From the NCBI GenBank assembly GCA_934613645.1, contig CAKTTC010000003.1:124001-188000 (forward strand): a stretch of DNA of 64,000 bases. The letters run 5' to 3'. This document shows, one piece after another, positions 36,325 through 44,786 of the stretch. Position 1 is the stretch's first letter. Each line of letters begins with the position of its first letter. The DNA is from an uncultured Opitutales bacterium (lineage in GTDB: Bacteria; Verrucomicrobiota; Verrucomicrobiia; Opitutales; Intestinicryptomonadaceae). The translations under genes and the position numbers were made by a program. The notes beneath the pieces are model-generated. The model worked only from the letters and a program-made list of their open reading frames with translations. It was not told the DNA's origin and did no database searches.

Positions 36325-37410
36325 TTAGAAAGAGTAGAATGCGCCGCCGAGAATGGTCGTCGGGTCTTGGTCGTGGATTGCCATAACCTGACCCGCGTTG
36401 ATTGCGCGTTGGGGCGTTTCGAATTCAATGTCCGCGCCCGAGTCAGTCGGAGAGAAGAGGATTTTCACGAGGTCGTCGCGGTAGCGGACGCGCGCGAAGA
36501 GTTCGCGCTTTTCGGCAACGGGCTTGTTTATCCAGTTTATCTCCGTTATCTTTGTGTGCGATTTGTAGAGATCGGGAGAGTCGGGCGAATCGAAGTCAAT
36601 CACGAGAGTGTTCGTGGAAAAGTCCTTTGCAATTACCACATACCGCTTGTTGTCGGCGTTCGACGGCACTCCAATTCCCTTGCGCTGCCCGAGCGTGTAG
36701 TTGAAAAGCCCCTTGTGGCGGCCGAGAACCTTTCCGCTTTTGTTTACAATGTCGCCCTCCGATTCGGGAATGTAGTGCCTTAGAAAGTCCTGAATCCTGA
36801 TTTTGCCGAGAAAACATATCCCCTGACTGTCCTTCTTTTCCGAGTTCGGCAGCCCCTCCATTCTGGCGATGTCGCGCACCTGACTTTTCAGCAGCGAGCC
36901 TATCGGGAAGGCGGCGTGCATTAGCTGGTTTTGCGTAATCATGCAGAGAAAATATGATTGGTCCTTTGCGGGGTCGGCACCCATTTGGAGGTCGCGCGAG
37001 CCGTCGGGGTTTTCGCGCAGGGAACAGTAGTGCCCCGTGGCGACAGTGTCGAAGCCGTTTTTTTGCGCGTATTCGAGAAATTTTCCGAACTTCATGCGCC
37101 TGTTGCAGAGCACGTCGGGATTGGGCGTTCTGCCGAGCCGATAGCCCTCGATGAGATATTCCACAATCTGCTCGCGGTATTCTTTGATGAAGTCTACCAC
37201 GTCGAATTTGACGCCGAGGGTTTTGCAGACGTTTTCGCAGTCCAGAATGTCCTGATGCCACGGACAGTCGCCGAGAACGTCTATACCCTCCTCGTTGACC
37301 CACGTTTTCATATACGCCGCGCTCACGTTGCACCCCTCCTGCTTGAGGAGTGCCAAAGCCACCGAGCTGTCCACGCCGCCCGAGAGCGCAGTCAAGATTT
37401 TTGCGTCCAT
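36325..37410 (-). CDS. mnmA: tRNA-specific 2-thiouridylase
   Basis: Thiolates U34 of tRNA-Glu, -Gln and -Lys using sulphur relayed to its catalytic cysteines. The PP-loop ATP site SGGVDSS is at residues 10-16. The nucleophile region LCNRRMKFGKF (about residue 102) and the second catalytic-Cys region SQGICFLGK (about residue 198) are both present. C-terminal segments match the family: LGRHKGLFNYTLGQRKGIGV and FETPQRAINAGQVMAIHD. The 361-residue length is normal. The start is 1 bp from the stop of the upstream regulator gene, so the two are co-transcribed. Confidence 0.95.
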   Translation of the reverse strand: MDAKILTALSGGVDSSVALALLKQEGCNVSAAYMKTWVNEEGIDVLGDCPWHQDILDCENVCKTLGVKFDVVDFIKEYREQIVEYLIEGYRLGRTPNPDVLCNRRMKFGKFLEYAQKNGFDTVATGHYCSLRENPDGSRDLQMGADPAKDQSYFLCMITQNQLMHAAFPIGSLLKSQVRDIARMEGLPNSEKKDSQGICFLGKIRIQDFLRHYIPESEGDIVNKSGKVLGRHKGLFNYTLGQRKGIGVPSNADNKRYVVIAKDFSTNTLVIDFDSPDSPDLYKSHTKITEINWINKPVAEKRELFARVRYRDDLVKILFSPTDSGADIEFETPQRAINAGQVMAIHDQDPTTILGGAFYSF

Positions 37411-37411
37411 A

Positions 37412-38923
37412 CTATTTGGTGTTTTTGAACCACGCGGGCGAAATGCCGTAGTGTTTTATTTTGTAGTTTATTATGCGCTGCGTAAGCCCCAGACGCCGCG
37501 CCGCCACAGCCGCCTTGCCCTTCGAGATCTTCAACGCCTCCGTGATTAGCTCGCGTTCGAACGACTCCACCATTGAGTTGAAGTCTATGTCCTCGCCGTA
37601 TGGGAGCGTTCTGTCCGAGAACGACGCGCGCACGGCGGGCGGCAGGTTGTAGCCCGAAATCGCGGAGTCGTTCGACGACATCACCGCGCGTTCCATGCAG
37701 TTTTCAAGCTCGCGCACGTTCCCCGGCCAAGAGTAGATGCTCATCATATTGATTGCGGGGGTGGAAATGCGCTTTATGTTTTTTGCGTGGACGGCGTTGA
37801 ACTTTTCGAGAAAGTGCTCGGCAAGCAGAACGATGTCGCTTTTGCGATCCTTAAGCGACGGAATGTGGATTGAATTTTTCGAGACCGCCGCGTATAGCGA
37901 CGCGTCGAACCCGCCCGATTCCACGAGCTTTTCGACGTTCTCGCAGCTGGCGCAGATTATGCGCGCCCTGAGCTTTGTGTGCTTGTTTTCGCCGAGCTTT
38001 ACGAACGACTCCGTCGCCAACGCCCGCGCAAGCGCGTTTTGCGCGAGGGGCGAAAGGGCGGCAATTTCGTCGAAGAAAATGGTCTGCCGTTTGTCAAGCC
38101 CCAGTTGCGAAATTGCTATTTTTGAGGCGGGCAGGGCTGCGCAGTTTACCACCGTGAAGCTGCCGTAGTCGGACTTCTCGCAGACGGCGCGGGCGGCAAG
38201 CTCCTTGCCCGTTCCCGACTTGCCCCTGATGAAAAGGCATTCCCTGTCTTTGGCGTGTTTTGCGATGAAGTCGTATACGTTCTGCATTGCGCCGCAGTTG
38301 CCTATCATGCAGGAGGGGCGGTTTGTCTCGACGGCGTCGGAGCGTCGGGTTTGCGCCATTATTTTGTTGCACTCCTCCTTGCGCATGTAGATGAGGGCTA
38401 CGGAGTCGGCAATTATGTTGGAGATTGTCTCGAGCAGTTCGAGGTCGGCGGAAAGCCTTTTCTTTTTTGCGAACCGCCTTTCCGCGCTAATTGTGCCTAT
38501 TACCTGCTCCATGTAGACGATTGGCACGCACAGAAACGACGTGTTGTCCATCATCGTGCGCGTGTGCGATTTCGTCCTGTTGAGGAAGTCTTTGCACTTG
38601 GAGATGTCTGCCACAATTATCGGCTTGCACTCCGCCGCCGACTTGCCCGTAATGCCTTCGCCTATTTTGTAGACGCCGCGCTTTATGCTTTCGCGGTCAA
38701 GCCCGCAGGCGTCTTCTATAAAGAGGTAGTCGCCGTTGCGCAGGGTGATTGTGGCGCGCAAAAAGCCCATTTTTTCCGACAGCTGCGCCAGCGTCTGGGA
38801 AATTATCTCCGAGACCTTCTCGCGGCGCACCGCCATCATGCTGATTTTTTCAAGCACGGCTATTTCGGATTCCTCGTCGGGGTATCCGTTGTCGATTTCT
38901 TCCGCCTGCCTGATTTTCCTCAT
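37412..38923 (-). CDS. GAF / AAA+ / Fis-type regulator of the NtrC-NifA class, lacking the GAFTGA loop
   Basis: A 503-residue protein with the architecture of sigma54 activators: a GAF sensor domain (about residues 25-165), an AAA+ domain (about 205-420) and a C-terminal Fis-type helix-turn-helix (KISKGKAAVAARRLGLTQRIINYKIKHYGI). Walker A is GKSGTGKE, one residue from the usual GESGTGKE; Walker B is TIFFDEIAAL. The segment between NCAALP and FFDEI has about 17 residues in place of about 39, so the GAFTGA loop that contacts sigma54 is missing. In the usual arginine-finger position FREDLYYRL, this protein reads FDASLYAAV. It keeps PGNVRELENC. It probably binds DNA but may not activate sigma54 promoters. 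Start 38923 is chosen to avoid overlap with divergent dnaX. It precedes mnmA by 1 bp. Confidence 0.82.
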   Translation of the reverse strand: MRKIRQAEEIDNGYPDEESEIAVLEKISMMAVRREKVSEIISQTLAQLSEKMGFLRATITLRNGDYLFIEDACGLDRESIKRGVYKIGEGITGKSAAECKPIIVADISKCKDFLNRTKSHTRTMMDNTSFLCVPIVYMEQVIGTISAERRFAKKKRLSADLELLETISNIIADSVALIYMRKEECNKIMAQTRRSDAVETNRPSCMIGNCGAMQNVYDFIAKHAKDRECLFIRGKSGTGKELAARAVCEKSDYGSFTVVNCAALPASKIAISQLGLDKRQTIFFDEIAALSPLAQNALARALATESFVKLGENKHTKLRARIICASCENVEKLVESGGFDASLYAAVSKNSIHIPSLKDRKSDIVLLAEHFLEKFNAVHAKNIKRISTPAINMMSIYSWPGNVRELENCMERAVMSSNDSAISGYNLPPAVRASFSDRTLPYGEDIDFNSMVESFERELITEALKISKGKAAVAARRLGLTQRIINYKIKHYGISPAWFKNTK

Positions 38924-39027
38924 TATCGCAAGTTTCGGATATTTCCGCGCGGGTTTCAATAATTTTCGGGCGCGAATAAAAAAAACTTGTCTAACGCACA
39001 ATTCGGTTGCATATTGAAGAAAAGAAA

Positions 39028-40170
39028 ATGAGTTCATACCAAGTTATAGCGCGCAGATACCGCCCCAAACAGTTCTCGGAATTGGTTGGGCAGGAACATA
39101 TTGTAAAAACACTTACAAACGCCATAACTTCGGGGCGCATAGGGCACGCGTATTTGTTCGTCGGGCCGCGCGGAACGGGGAAAACAACCGTGGCGCGCCT
39201 GTTTGCAAAGGCTCTCAACGCCAAGGGCGGCCCCAATATCCGCCCCGACGACGACGACGAAATTTCGCAGGCGATAATGAACGGCTCGTGTATGGACGTG
39301 GTGGAAATCGACGGGGCGTCGAACCGCTCGATTGACGAAATCAGAAAACTGCGCGAAGACTGCCAATACGCGCCCACGCAGTGCTCCTTCAAAATCTACA
39401 TTATCGACGAAGTCCACTCGCTTACGGCCGACGCTTTCAACGCGCTTTTGAAAACGCTTGAAGAGCCGCCCGCGCACGTAAAATTCATCTTCGCCACAAC
39501 CGAAGCCCACAAAGTTTTGGGCACAATAACATCGCGCTGCCAGCGTTTCGAATTCCGCCCGATTCCCGAGGAGCTTGTTGCAAAACATCTTAAATACATA
39601 GCCGAGCGCGAGCAGATAGAGGCCTCCGACGAAGCCATTCGCGCCATTGCCCGCCTTGCAAACGGCGGCATGCGCGACGCCCAGAGCATTCTCGACCAGA
39701 TGATTTCCTTCTGCGGCAAAAAGCTCGATATTTCCGATGTCGTGGGCGTCTATGGCTTGGCGGGAGAGTCGGAGATTGCCAAAATGCTCGAAAATATGGC
39801 GCGCGGAGACTATTCTGCAATAGTCGCGGGCGTTGGCGATTTGGTCGACCGCGGCTGCGATTTGTATCGCGCACTTTGCGATATGCAGACTTCGCTCAGA
39901 AACGCAATGATTGAGTCGTTCAAAACGGGCGAATACACTTTCGGCGAAAAAACGATGTCGAGCGAGCAGATTATGCGCATGCTCGACGTTCTTCAGGGCG
40001 CGGAAAAGAATTTGAAATCGGGGCTTTCGGAAAAGGCGAACTTCGAAGTAGCCCTGCTAAAGGCGGTTGAGCAAAGCCGCGCGCGGGCGATAAACACGCT
40101 CATAAAGGAACTCGACAAGCTTTCGGCGGCGGACGCCGAAACGCAAAAAAAAAATAGCCCTGCTTCTTAG
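39028..40170 (+). CDS. dnaX: DNA polymerase III gamma/tau subunit (short reading frame)
   Basis: Clamp-loader ATPase of the replisome. The start at 39028 gives 380 residues. Walker A GPRGTGKTT is at residues 46-54, Walker B is IYIIDEVHSL, sensor 1 FATTEAHKV and the SRC motif TSRCQRF are present, and domain III follows. The zinc module between residues 60 and 80 reads AKGGPNIRPDDDDEISQ, without the four Cys ligands usual for DnaX. The frame meets a TAG 14 bases after a run of ten A, but the +1 frame stays open for another 330 bp, which would give a longer, tau-like form (see 40145-40501). It is the first gene of dnaX-rmuC-meaB-xer and is divergent from the regulator gene. Confidence 0.95.
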   Translation: MSSYQVIARRYRPKQFSELVGQEHIVKTLTNAITSGRIGHAYLFVGPRGTGKTTVARLFAKALNAKGGPNIRPDDDDEISQAIMNGSCMDVVEIDGASNRSIDEIRKLREDCQYAPTQCSFKIYIIDEVHSLTADAFNALLKTLEEPPAHVKFIFATTEAHKVLGTITSRCQRFEFRPIPEELVAKHLKYIAEREQIEASDEAIRAIARLANGGMRDAQSILDQMISFCGKKLDISDVVGVYGLAGESEIAKMLENMARGDYSAIVAGVGDLVDRGCDLYRALCDMQTSLRNAMIESFKTGEYTFGEKTMSSEQIMRMLDVLQGAEKNLKSGLSEKANFEVALLKAVEQSRARAINTLIKELDKLSAADAETQKKNSPAS

Positions 40171-40501
40171 AAAAGTTCTCGAGGAAAGCGAGGCCTTCCG
40201 CAGGGCATACGCCGCCGCCGTCCCCGAAAAAAAACGCCGCCCGAGCGTGCTTGCGGCGTCGGCGGAGGATTCCGACAGAACGGTTTTCCGCGCAGACTCG
40301 CCAGAGTTCAAAAAGGCGTTGTCGGAATTGCCCGATTCTTTGGTGGACTTGATTTATTCGCAGTTGAAAATCCGTCCCGAGCGTTATGTGGAGCTTGCGC
40401 AGGCGGAGTCGGAAACGGAGTCGGCGGCGGACGTTTCCGTGGAAAACGAACGGCTTGACGAGGATATGGAGGAGCTTGCCGAGCAGGAGGAGAACAGTTG
40501 A
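40145..40501 (+). other. dnaX: A10 slippery run, downstream stem and +1-frame extension of dnaX
   Basis: Ten A (40145-40154) precede a 7-bp inverted repeat GCCCTGC (40157-40163) / GCAGGGC (40200-40206). In frame, translation ends at TAG 40168-40170. If one A is lost, or two are added, in the transcript, the ribosome continues through IALLLRKVLEESEAFRRAY and on to TGA at 40499-40501, adding about 110 residues: a helical part (KKALSELPDSLVDLIYSQL) and an acidic tail (DEDMEELAEQEENS). The combined product would be about 490 residues. rmuC starts 4 bp after this later stop, which supports it as the true end of the gene. Confidence 0.75.
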
Positions 40502-40504
40502 GAT

Positions 40505-41908
40505 ATGGCTTTCGGTTTTTTTGAAATTTCCACGCTTGTTTGCGCGGGTTTGGCGGGCGCGGGGTTCGCGCTTTACGCGCTGGCGTTGCGCGCGTATGCT
40601 CGGGAAAAACGCGGATTCGCCGAAAAACTCGCGGCGGCGGAATCGGAAAAGGCGGCGGCGCAACGCGGGTTCGACGCGGCGCGGCAGTCGCTTTCGCAGA
40701 AGTCGGTTGAGGCTGCCGTAGCGCAGACGCAAATGCGCGCGGCGCAGGCGCGAGCCGACGAGCTTGCCGAAAAGCTCGACGCGCTTTCCGCCCGCAAGGA
40801 GGAGACCGACAGGCTGTTTTCGGCGCAAAAGCGCGAAACTGAGCTTATGAAAGAGTCGCTTGCGGAAACGGAGAAACGCTACGGGGAACTCAGGAAGCGT
40901 CTCGACGACGACTTTCAGGTTCTCGCCTCCAAAATTTTCGACTCCGCGCGCGAAAAATTCGCAGCCGTCGGCGCGGAGAAAATGTCGGCGGTTGTAGAGC
41001 CGCTTTCGCAGAGCCTTCTCGACTTCAAAAAGCGCGTGGAAACAATCCACGAATCGCATTTGCGCTCTTCGGCCGACGTTTCCGTCCAAATAGACAACCT
41101 GCTTAAAATGAACGCGCGCCTTTCGGAGGAGGCCGACAAACTCTCAACCGCGCTGCGTTCAAACAACAAGGTTGCGGGCAACTGGGGCGAAGCGGTTCTC
41201 GAGCGCATTTTCGAGTCGTGCGGGTTCGTGAAGGGAGTCCACTACAGGGCGCAGGCAAACTTTGCCGACTCCACCGCGCAGCAGACGCGCCTTATGCCCG
41301 ACTTCATTGTTGATTTGCCCGACAACCGCTCAATCATTGTCGATTCCAAACTGTCGCTTGTAGACTACGTTGACTACTGCGCGGCTGCCGACGGCGACGC
41401 AAAGCGCAAGTGTCTGGAGAAATTCAAGAAGTCGGTTCGCGCGCACTTGAACGAGTTCGCAAAGAAATACGACGCCCTTCCCGTGGCGGGCTTCAAGCTG
41501 ATGTTTATGCCGATAGAGCCCGCCTACAATCTGGCTGTGGAGGCCGACAAAACTCTCCTTGCCGACGCCTACAAAGACAACGTTCTGATTGTCTCGCCCG
41601 TGTCGGTGATGGCCATTTTGAAATACGCGCAAATTGCCTACCGCAGCGAGGCGTTCGCAAAAAATATGGGCGAACTCTCCAAGCAGGGGCGTCTTTTGTG
41701 CGAGCGCATAGAGCGTTTTTCAAAGCGTTTCGCCGCAATCCAAACGCGCATAGAAGCCCTTCAAAAGGAATACGACGAAACCAAAACATCTCTTTCCGAC
41801 GGCACGCAAAGCGTTGCAAGCACGGCGCGCCGTTTCCACGAACTTTCGGTTAAGTCGCTTGAAAGCCGTCCGAAATCAATACAGGAGGACACACCAGATG
41901 GACAGTGA
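40505..41908 (+). CDS. rmuC: DNA recombination protein RmuC family
   Basis: Predicted membrane-anchored nuclease-fold protein that limits inversions at short inverted repeats in E. coli. The first 25 residues form a membrane helix (ISTLVCAGLAGAGFALYALAL), followed by a long Ala/Glu/Lys coiled coil (residues about 30-190). The RmuC core has the PD-(D/E)XK-like segment MPDFIVDLPDNRSIIVDSKLSL, with LKFMFMP-like FKLMFMPIEPAYNLAVEA and the conserved ILKYAQIAYRSE. At 467 residues it is typical. It starts 4 bp after the dnaX +1-frame stop and overlaps meaB by 11 bp. Confidence 0.93.
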   Translation: MAFGFFEISTLVCAGLAGAGFALYALALRAYAREKRGFAEKLAAAESEKAAAQRGFDAARQSLSQKSVEAAVAQTQMRAAQARADELAEKLDALSARKEETDRLFSAQKRETELMKESLAETEKRYGELRKRLDDDFQVLASKIFDSAREKFAAVGAEKMSAVVEPLSQSLLDFKKRVETIHESHLRSSADVSVQIDNLLKMNARLSEEADKLSTALRSNNKVAGNWGEAVLERIFESCGFVKGVHYRAQANFADSTAQQTRLMPDFIVDLPDNRSIIVDSKLSLVDYVDYCAAADGDAKRKCLEKFKKSVRAHLNEFAKKYDALPVAGFKLMFMPIEPAYNLAVEADKTLLADAYKDNVLIVSPVSVMAILKYAQIAYRSEAFAKNMGELSKQGRLLCERIERFSKRFAAIQTRIEALQKEYDETKTSLSDGTQSVASTARRFHELSVKSLESRPKSIQEDTPDGQ

Positions 41909-43022
41909 ACGCAGAACCCCCGAATGGATACCCGAAAACGCCGACAAAAGCGTTTTCACAACAAGCGTGATGTCGGGCGTGAGCCTGCGTAAAGACGCCA
42001 CCGCCGACGAAACGGTTTCCACGCGCCCGCGTCCCAAACGCCGCGTCCTTTCCGACGACGAACTCCGCGCGGGCGTTCTCGCGGGCGACAGAACTGTTCT
42101 CGCGCAGGCAATAACGCTTGTTGAAAGCAACAATCCCGAGCATTTCGAGCGCGCGCAAAAGCTGCTCACATCCGTTTTGCCCGCAACGGGCAACTCTTTC
42201 CGCATAGGCATTACGGGCGTTCCGGGGGCGGGGAAGTCGTCGTTCATAGAAACATTCGGAACTATGCTTTGCGACAAAAAAAACAAGCGCGTTGCGGTTC
42301 TCGCCGTTGACCCCTCAAGCTCCCGCACGGGCGGTAGCGTCTTGGGCGACAAAACCAGAATGGAAAACCTTTCGCGTCGCGCAAACGCGTTTATACGCCC
42401 GTCGCCGTCGGGTTGCGTTCTCGGCGGAGTGGCGCGCAAAACGCGCGAGACAATGCTTCTTTGCGAGGCCGCGGGCTTCGACGTAATACTTATTGAAACC
42501 GTGGGCGTCGGGCAGAGCGAGGTTGCCGTGCGCTCAATGTCCGACTTCTTTCTGCTTTTGCAGCTCGCCGTTCAGGGCGACGATTTGCAGGGCATAAAAA
42601 AGGGCGTAATCGAGCTTGCCGACGGAATTTTGGTCAACAAGTGCGACGGCAATTTGGTTGAAAAATCGAACCTCAAGCGCGCGGAACTCGAGGGCGTGTT
42701 GCACTTCCTCTCTTCGGCTACCCCCGACTGGCAGCCGTTTTGCAGAACGTGTTCGGCTCTCACGGGCGACGGCGTGGAGGAGGCTTGGGATTTGCTCGAA
42801 AAATACAGGCAAACGCTCACAGCCAACGGATACTGGCACAAGCGCAGGGCGCAGCAGAATGTCGAGTGGTTCAAGTCGCTTATCGAGCGCGAAGTTGTGC
42901 GCAGGTTTTTCGCAACGGAGGGGGTGGAAAATGCCGTGGCGCATTACATGAAGCTTGTCGAGGCCGAGTCCATTTCGCCCGCAAAGGCGGTCAGCGACAT
43001 TCTGGGAGCGTATCTGAAATGA
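41898..43022 (+). CDS. meaB: G-protein chaperone MeaB/ArgK family GTPase
   Basis: GTPase that protects and reactivates coenzyme B12-dependent acyl-CoA mutases. Start 41898 has a GGAGG site ten bases upstream and gives 374 residues. G1 is GVPGAGKSS (about residue 107); LAVDPSSSRTGGSVLGDKTRM is the family's switch region; LIETVGVGQSE contains the Glu-Thr-Val-Gly motif typical of MeaB; NKCDG is G4. The N-terminal 60 residues are Ser/Thr/Arg-rich and not conserved. No methylmalonyl-CoA mutase gene is in the window, so its client is not identified here. It overlaps rmuC by 11 bp and the recombinase gene by an ATGA junction. Confidence 0.93.
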   Translation: MDSERRTPEWIPENADKSVFTTSVMSGVSLRKDATADETVSTRPRPKRRVLSDDELRAGVLAGDRTVLAQAITLVESNNPEHFERAQKLLTSVLPATGNSFRIGITGVPGAGKSSFIETFGTMLCDKKNKRVAVLAVDPSSSRTGGSVLGDKTRMENLSRRANAFIRPSPSGCVLGGVARKTRETMLLCEAAGFDVILIETVGVGQSEVAVRSMSDFFLLLQLAVQGDDLQGIKKGVIELADGILVNKCDGNLVEKSNLKRAELEGVLHFLSSATPDWQPFCRTCSALTGDGVEEAWDLLEKYRQTLTANGYWHKRRAQQNVEWFKSLIEREVVRRFFATEGVENAVAHYMKLVEAESISPAKAVSDILGAYLK

Positions 43023-43969
43023 CCTCCGCGCGCGCCGAACGCATAAAATCGCTTCCGCCGCGCCTTGCCGAGACGCTCGAAGATTTTTGCGCGTATCTGA
43101 AAATGGAGCTGGGCAGGGGCGCGAACACAGTGGCGTCATACGCCTCCGACATTCTCCAGTTTTGCGAATCCGCCGCCGAGGAGGGCGCGCGCAGCTTCGA
43201 GGAAATCGACGCCGACGCTCTTTCCAACTGGATTTCCGACGTTTCGAAATACTCCAAGTCTACAACGCAGTCGCGCAAAATAAGCGCGTTGCGCACCCTT
43301 GCCGACTTCCTCATAGACGCGGGCGTCTGGACTAAAAACTACGCCGAACGCATTGCGCGCCCCAAGGTTTCGCGCCCCGTGCCCGAGGTTTTGGAGGCGT
43401 CGCAGATTGACGACATCATTTCGGCCGCCGCCGCCGACACGTCCGCCGAAGCCGCGCGCGACCGCGCCATGATGGAGCTTGTCTATTCAAGCGGGCTTCG
43501 CGTTTCGGAGCTTTGCGGCTTGCGCGAAAGCGACATCGACGCGCACGAACGCATAATCAGGATAACGGGCAAAGGCAACAAAACGCGGCTCGTCCCCGTC
43601 GGCGACATCGCCCTCGAAGCCATTGCCGCATACAAGAAACGCCGCCCCGAGCTTTTAAAAGACGCCGTTTGCGCCGAACTTTTCGTTACGCGTCTCGGGA
43701 AGAAAATCTCTCGCAAGACATTTTGGTTCAACCTCAAAAAATACGCGGTTGCGGCGGGAATTTCGGCGAACGTAAAGCCGCACGAACTGCGCCACTCGTT
43801 CGCAACGCACCTGTTGCGCAACGGCGCAAATTTGTTTTCAATAAAGGAAATGCTCGGGCACAGCGACCTCTCCACAACGCAGATTTACACTCAGCTTGTC
43901 CGCGACGACATTGTTTCGGAATACGCCGCCAAGCACCCCCGCTCTAAAATGGACGTTGAAACCGACTGA
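43019..43969 (+). CDS. Tyrosine recombinase XerC/XerD family
   Basis: Site-specific recombinase; the 316-residue size and SAM-like N-terminal domain (residues about 12-100) fit XerC/XerD, which resolve chromosome dimers at dif. Start 43019 makes an ATGA overlap with meaB. The catalytic residues are all visible: first Arg in YSSGLRVSELCGL (about residue 160), Lys in RITGKGNKTRLVP, HELRHSFATHLL (His and second Arg, about residue 256), LGHSDLSTTQIYTQL (second His and nucleophile Tyr). Being coupled to housekeeping genes and not flanked by att-like repeats, it is probably the chromosomal Xer and not a mobile-element integrase. XerC and XerD cannot be told apart here. No dif-like site was recognised. 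Confidence 0.92.
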   Translation: MTSARAERIKSLPPRLAETLEDFCAYLKMELGRGANTVASYASDILQFCESAAEEGARSFEEIDADALSNWISDVSKYSKSTTQSRKISALRTLADFLIDAGVWTKNYAERIARPKVSRPVPEVLEASQIDDIISAAAADTSAEAARDRAMMELVYSSGLRVSELCGLRESDIDAHERIIRITGKGNKTRLVPVGDIALEAIAAYKKRRPELLKDAVCAELFVTRLGKKISRKTFWFNLKKYAVAAGISANVKPHELRHSFATHLLRNGANLFSIKEMLGHSDLSTTQIYTQLVRDDIVSEYAAKHPRSKMDVETD

Positions 43970-44100
43970 CGCCGACGACTTGCAAGCCTTCTCCCAAGCG
44001 GGGTTCGCGCCCGTTCCGACTTCGCGCGCGGGGCGTCGGGGCGGGGAACGTCTGTTGTTTTGCCCGAAATTTTTGCGCTGTTGCGCGGTATCGGTTTTTG

Positions 44101-44667
44101 TCAGCCGATGTTAAAAAATCCGAGAATGGAAACGGCAATCAAAATAACGCCGCCCAAAATCGGCAGATGTTTTGAAAGCCTTGCCGCCGACTTTCCAAGC
44201 TCTATTCCCGAAAGGCACATAACAACCGTAGTTGCGGCAATTACAGCCGCCGCGCGCGCCATATCCACATTCATAAATGCGAACGACACCCCCACCGCAA
44301 GGGCGTCCAGACTTGTAGCCACGCCCAGCAGCAGCAGTATTTTAGCCCTCAGCGGCAGCAGGAAATTCTGCGTGTTGCCGTCGTCGCTTTTGAAGGCGTC
44401 GCGCAGCATTTTAAGCCCGAGCACAAACAGCACCGCAGCCGCCGCGTAGCGCATTGCGTTTTCGAAAAGCGAAAGCGCGTGTTCGCCCGCAACCCAGCCC
44501 GCGAACGTCATGAACGTCTGAACCGCCGCGAAAGTAGCCGCCGCCGCCAGCTTGTCTACCGCGGGGATTTTCGAGCGCGTGCACCCTCCCGCCGCCGACA
44601 CCGCAAACGAGTCTATTGAAAGCGCAAACGCCACAGAAAACAATTCAAACAAATTCATTTCGCCCAT
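44101..44667 (-). CDS. mntP: Manganese efflux pump MntP family
   Basis: Small inner-membrane exporter of 188 residues with six hydrophobic helices arranged as two DUF204 repeats. The paired acidic motifs are present: ALSIDSFAVS in helix 1 (about residue 18) and ATSLDALAVGVSFAF in the fourth (about residue 115), plus GLKMLRDA between the repeats. In E. coli the gene is under a manganese riboswitch (yybP-ykoY); I see no such structure in the 119 bp upstream, although that region is short. The start could also be the Met at residue 4. Divergent from the mutarotase gene. Confidence 0.88.
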   Translation of the reverse strand: MGEMNLFELFSVAFALSIDSFAVSAAGGCTRSKIPAVDKLAAAATFAAVQTFMTFAGWVAGEHALSLFENAMRYAAAAVLFVLGLKMLRDAFKSDDGNTQNFLLPLRAKILLLLGVATSLDALAVGVSFAFMNVDMARAAAVIAATTVVMCLSGIELGKSAARLSKHLPILGGVILIAVSILGFFNIG

Positions 44668-44786
44668 TTTTTCAGACTCGCTGAACTTGGCAAGTTCTTT
44701 GTTTGCGGATTCAAAAAAAATCGAAAAAATGTTGCCAAGCGCAGCGCGGCGTGTAATTCTTGTTTCAGATATAGGATATTGCTGTT

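Noticed and set aside
43019..43969. Tyrosine recombinase as a mobile-element integrase
   Set aside because: It is coupled to meaB and rmuC, has Xer size, and there are no cargo genes, tRNA or att-like repeats beside it.
44668..44786. Manganese (yybP-ykoY) riboswitch in front of mntP
   Set aside because: The gap is only 119 bp and shared with a divergent gene, and I could not build the conserved paired loops.
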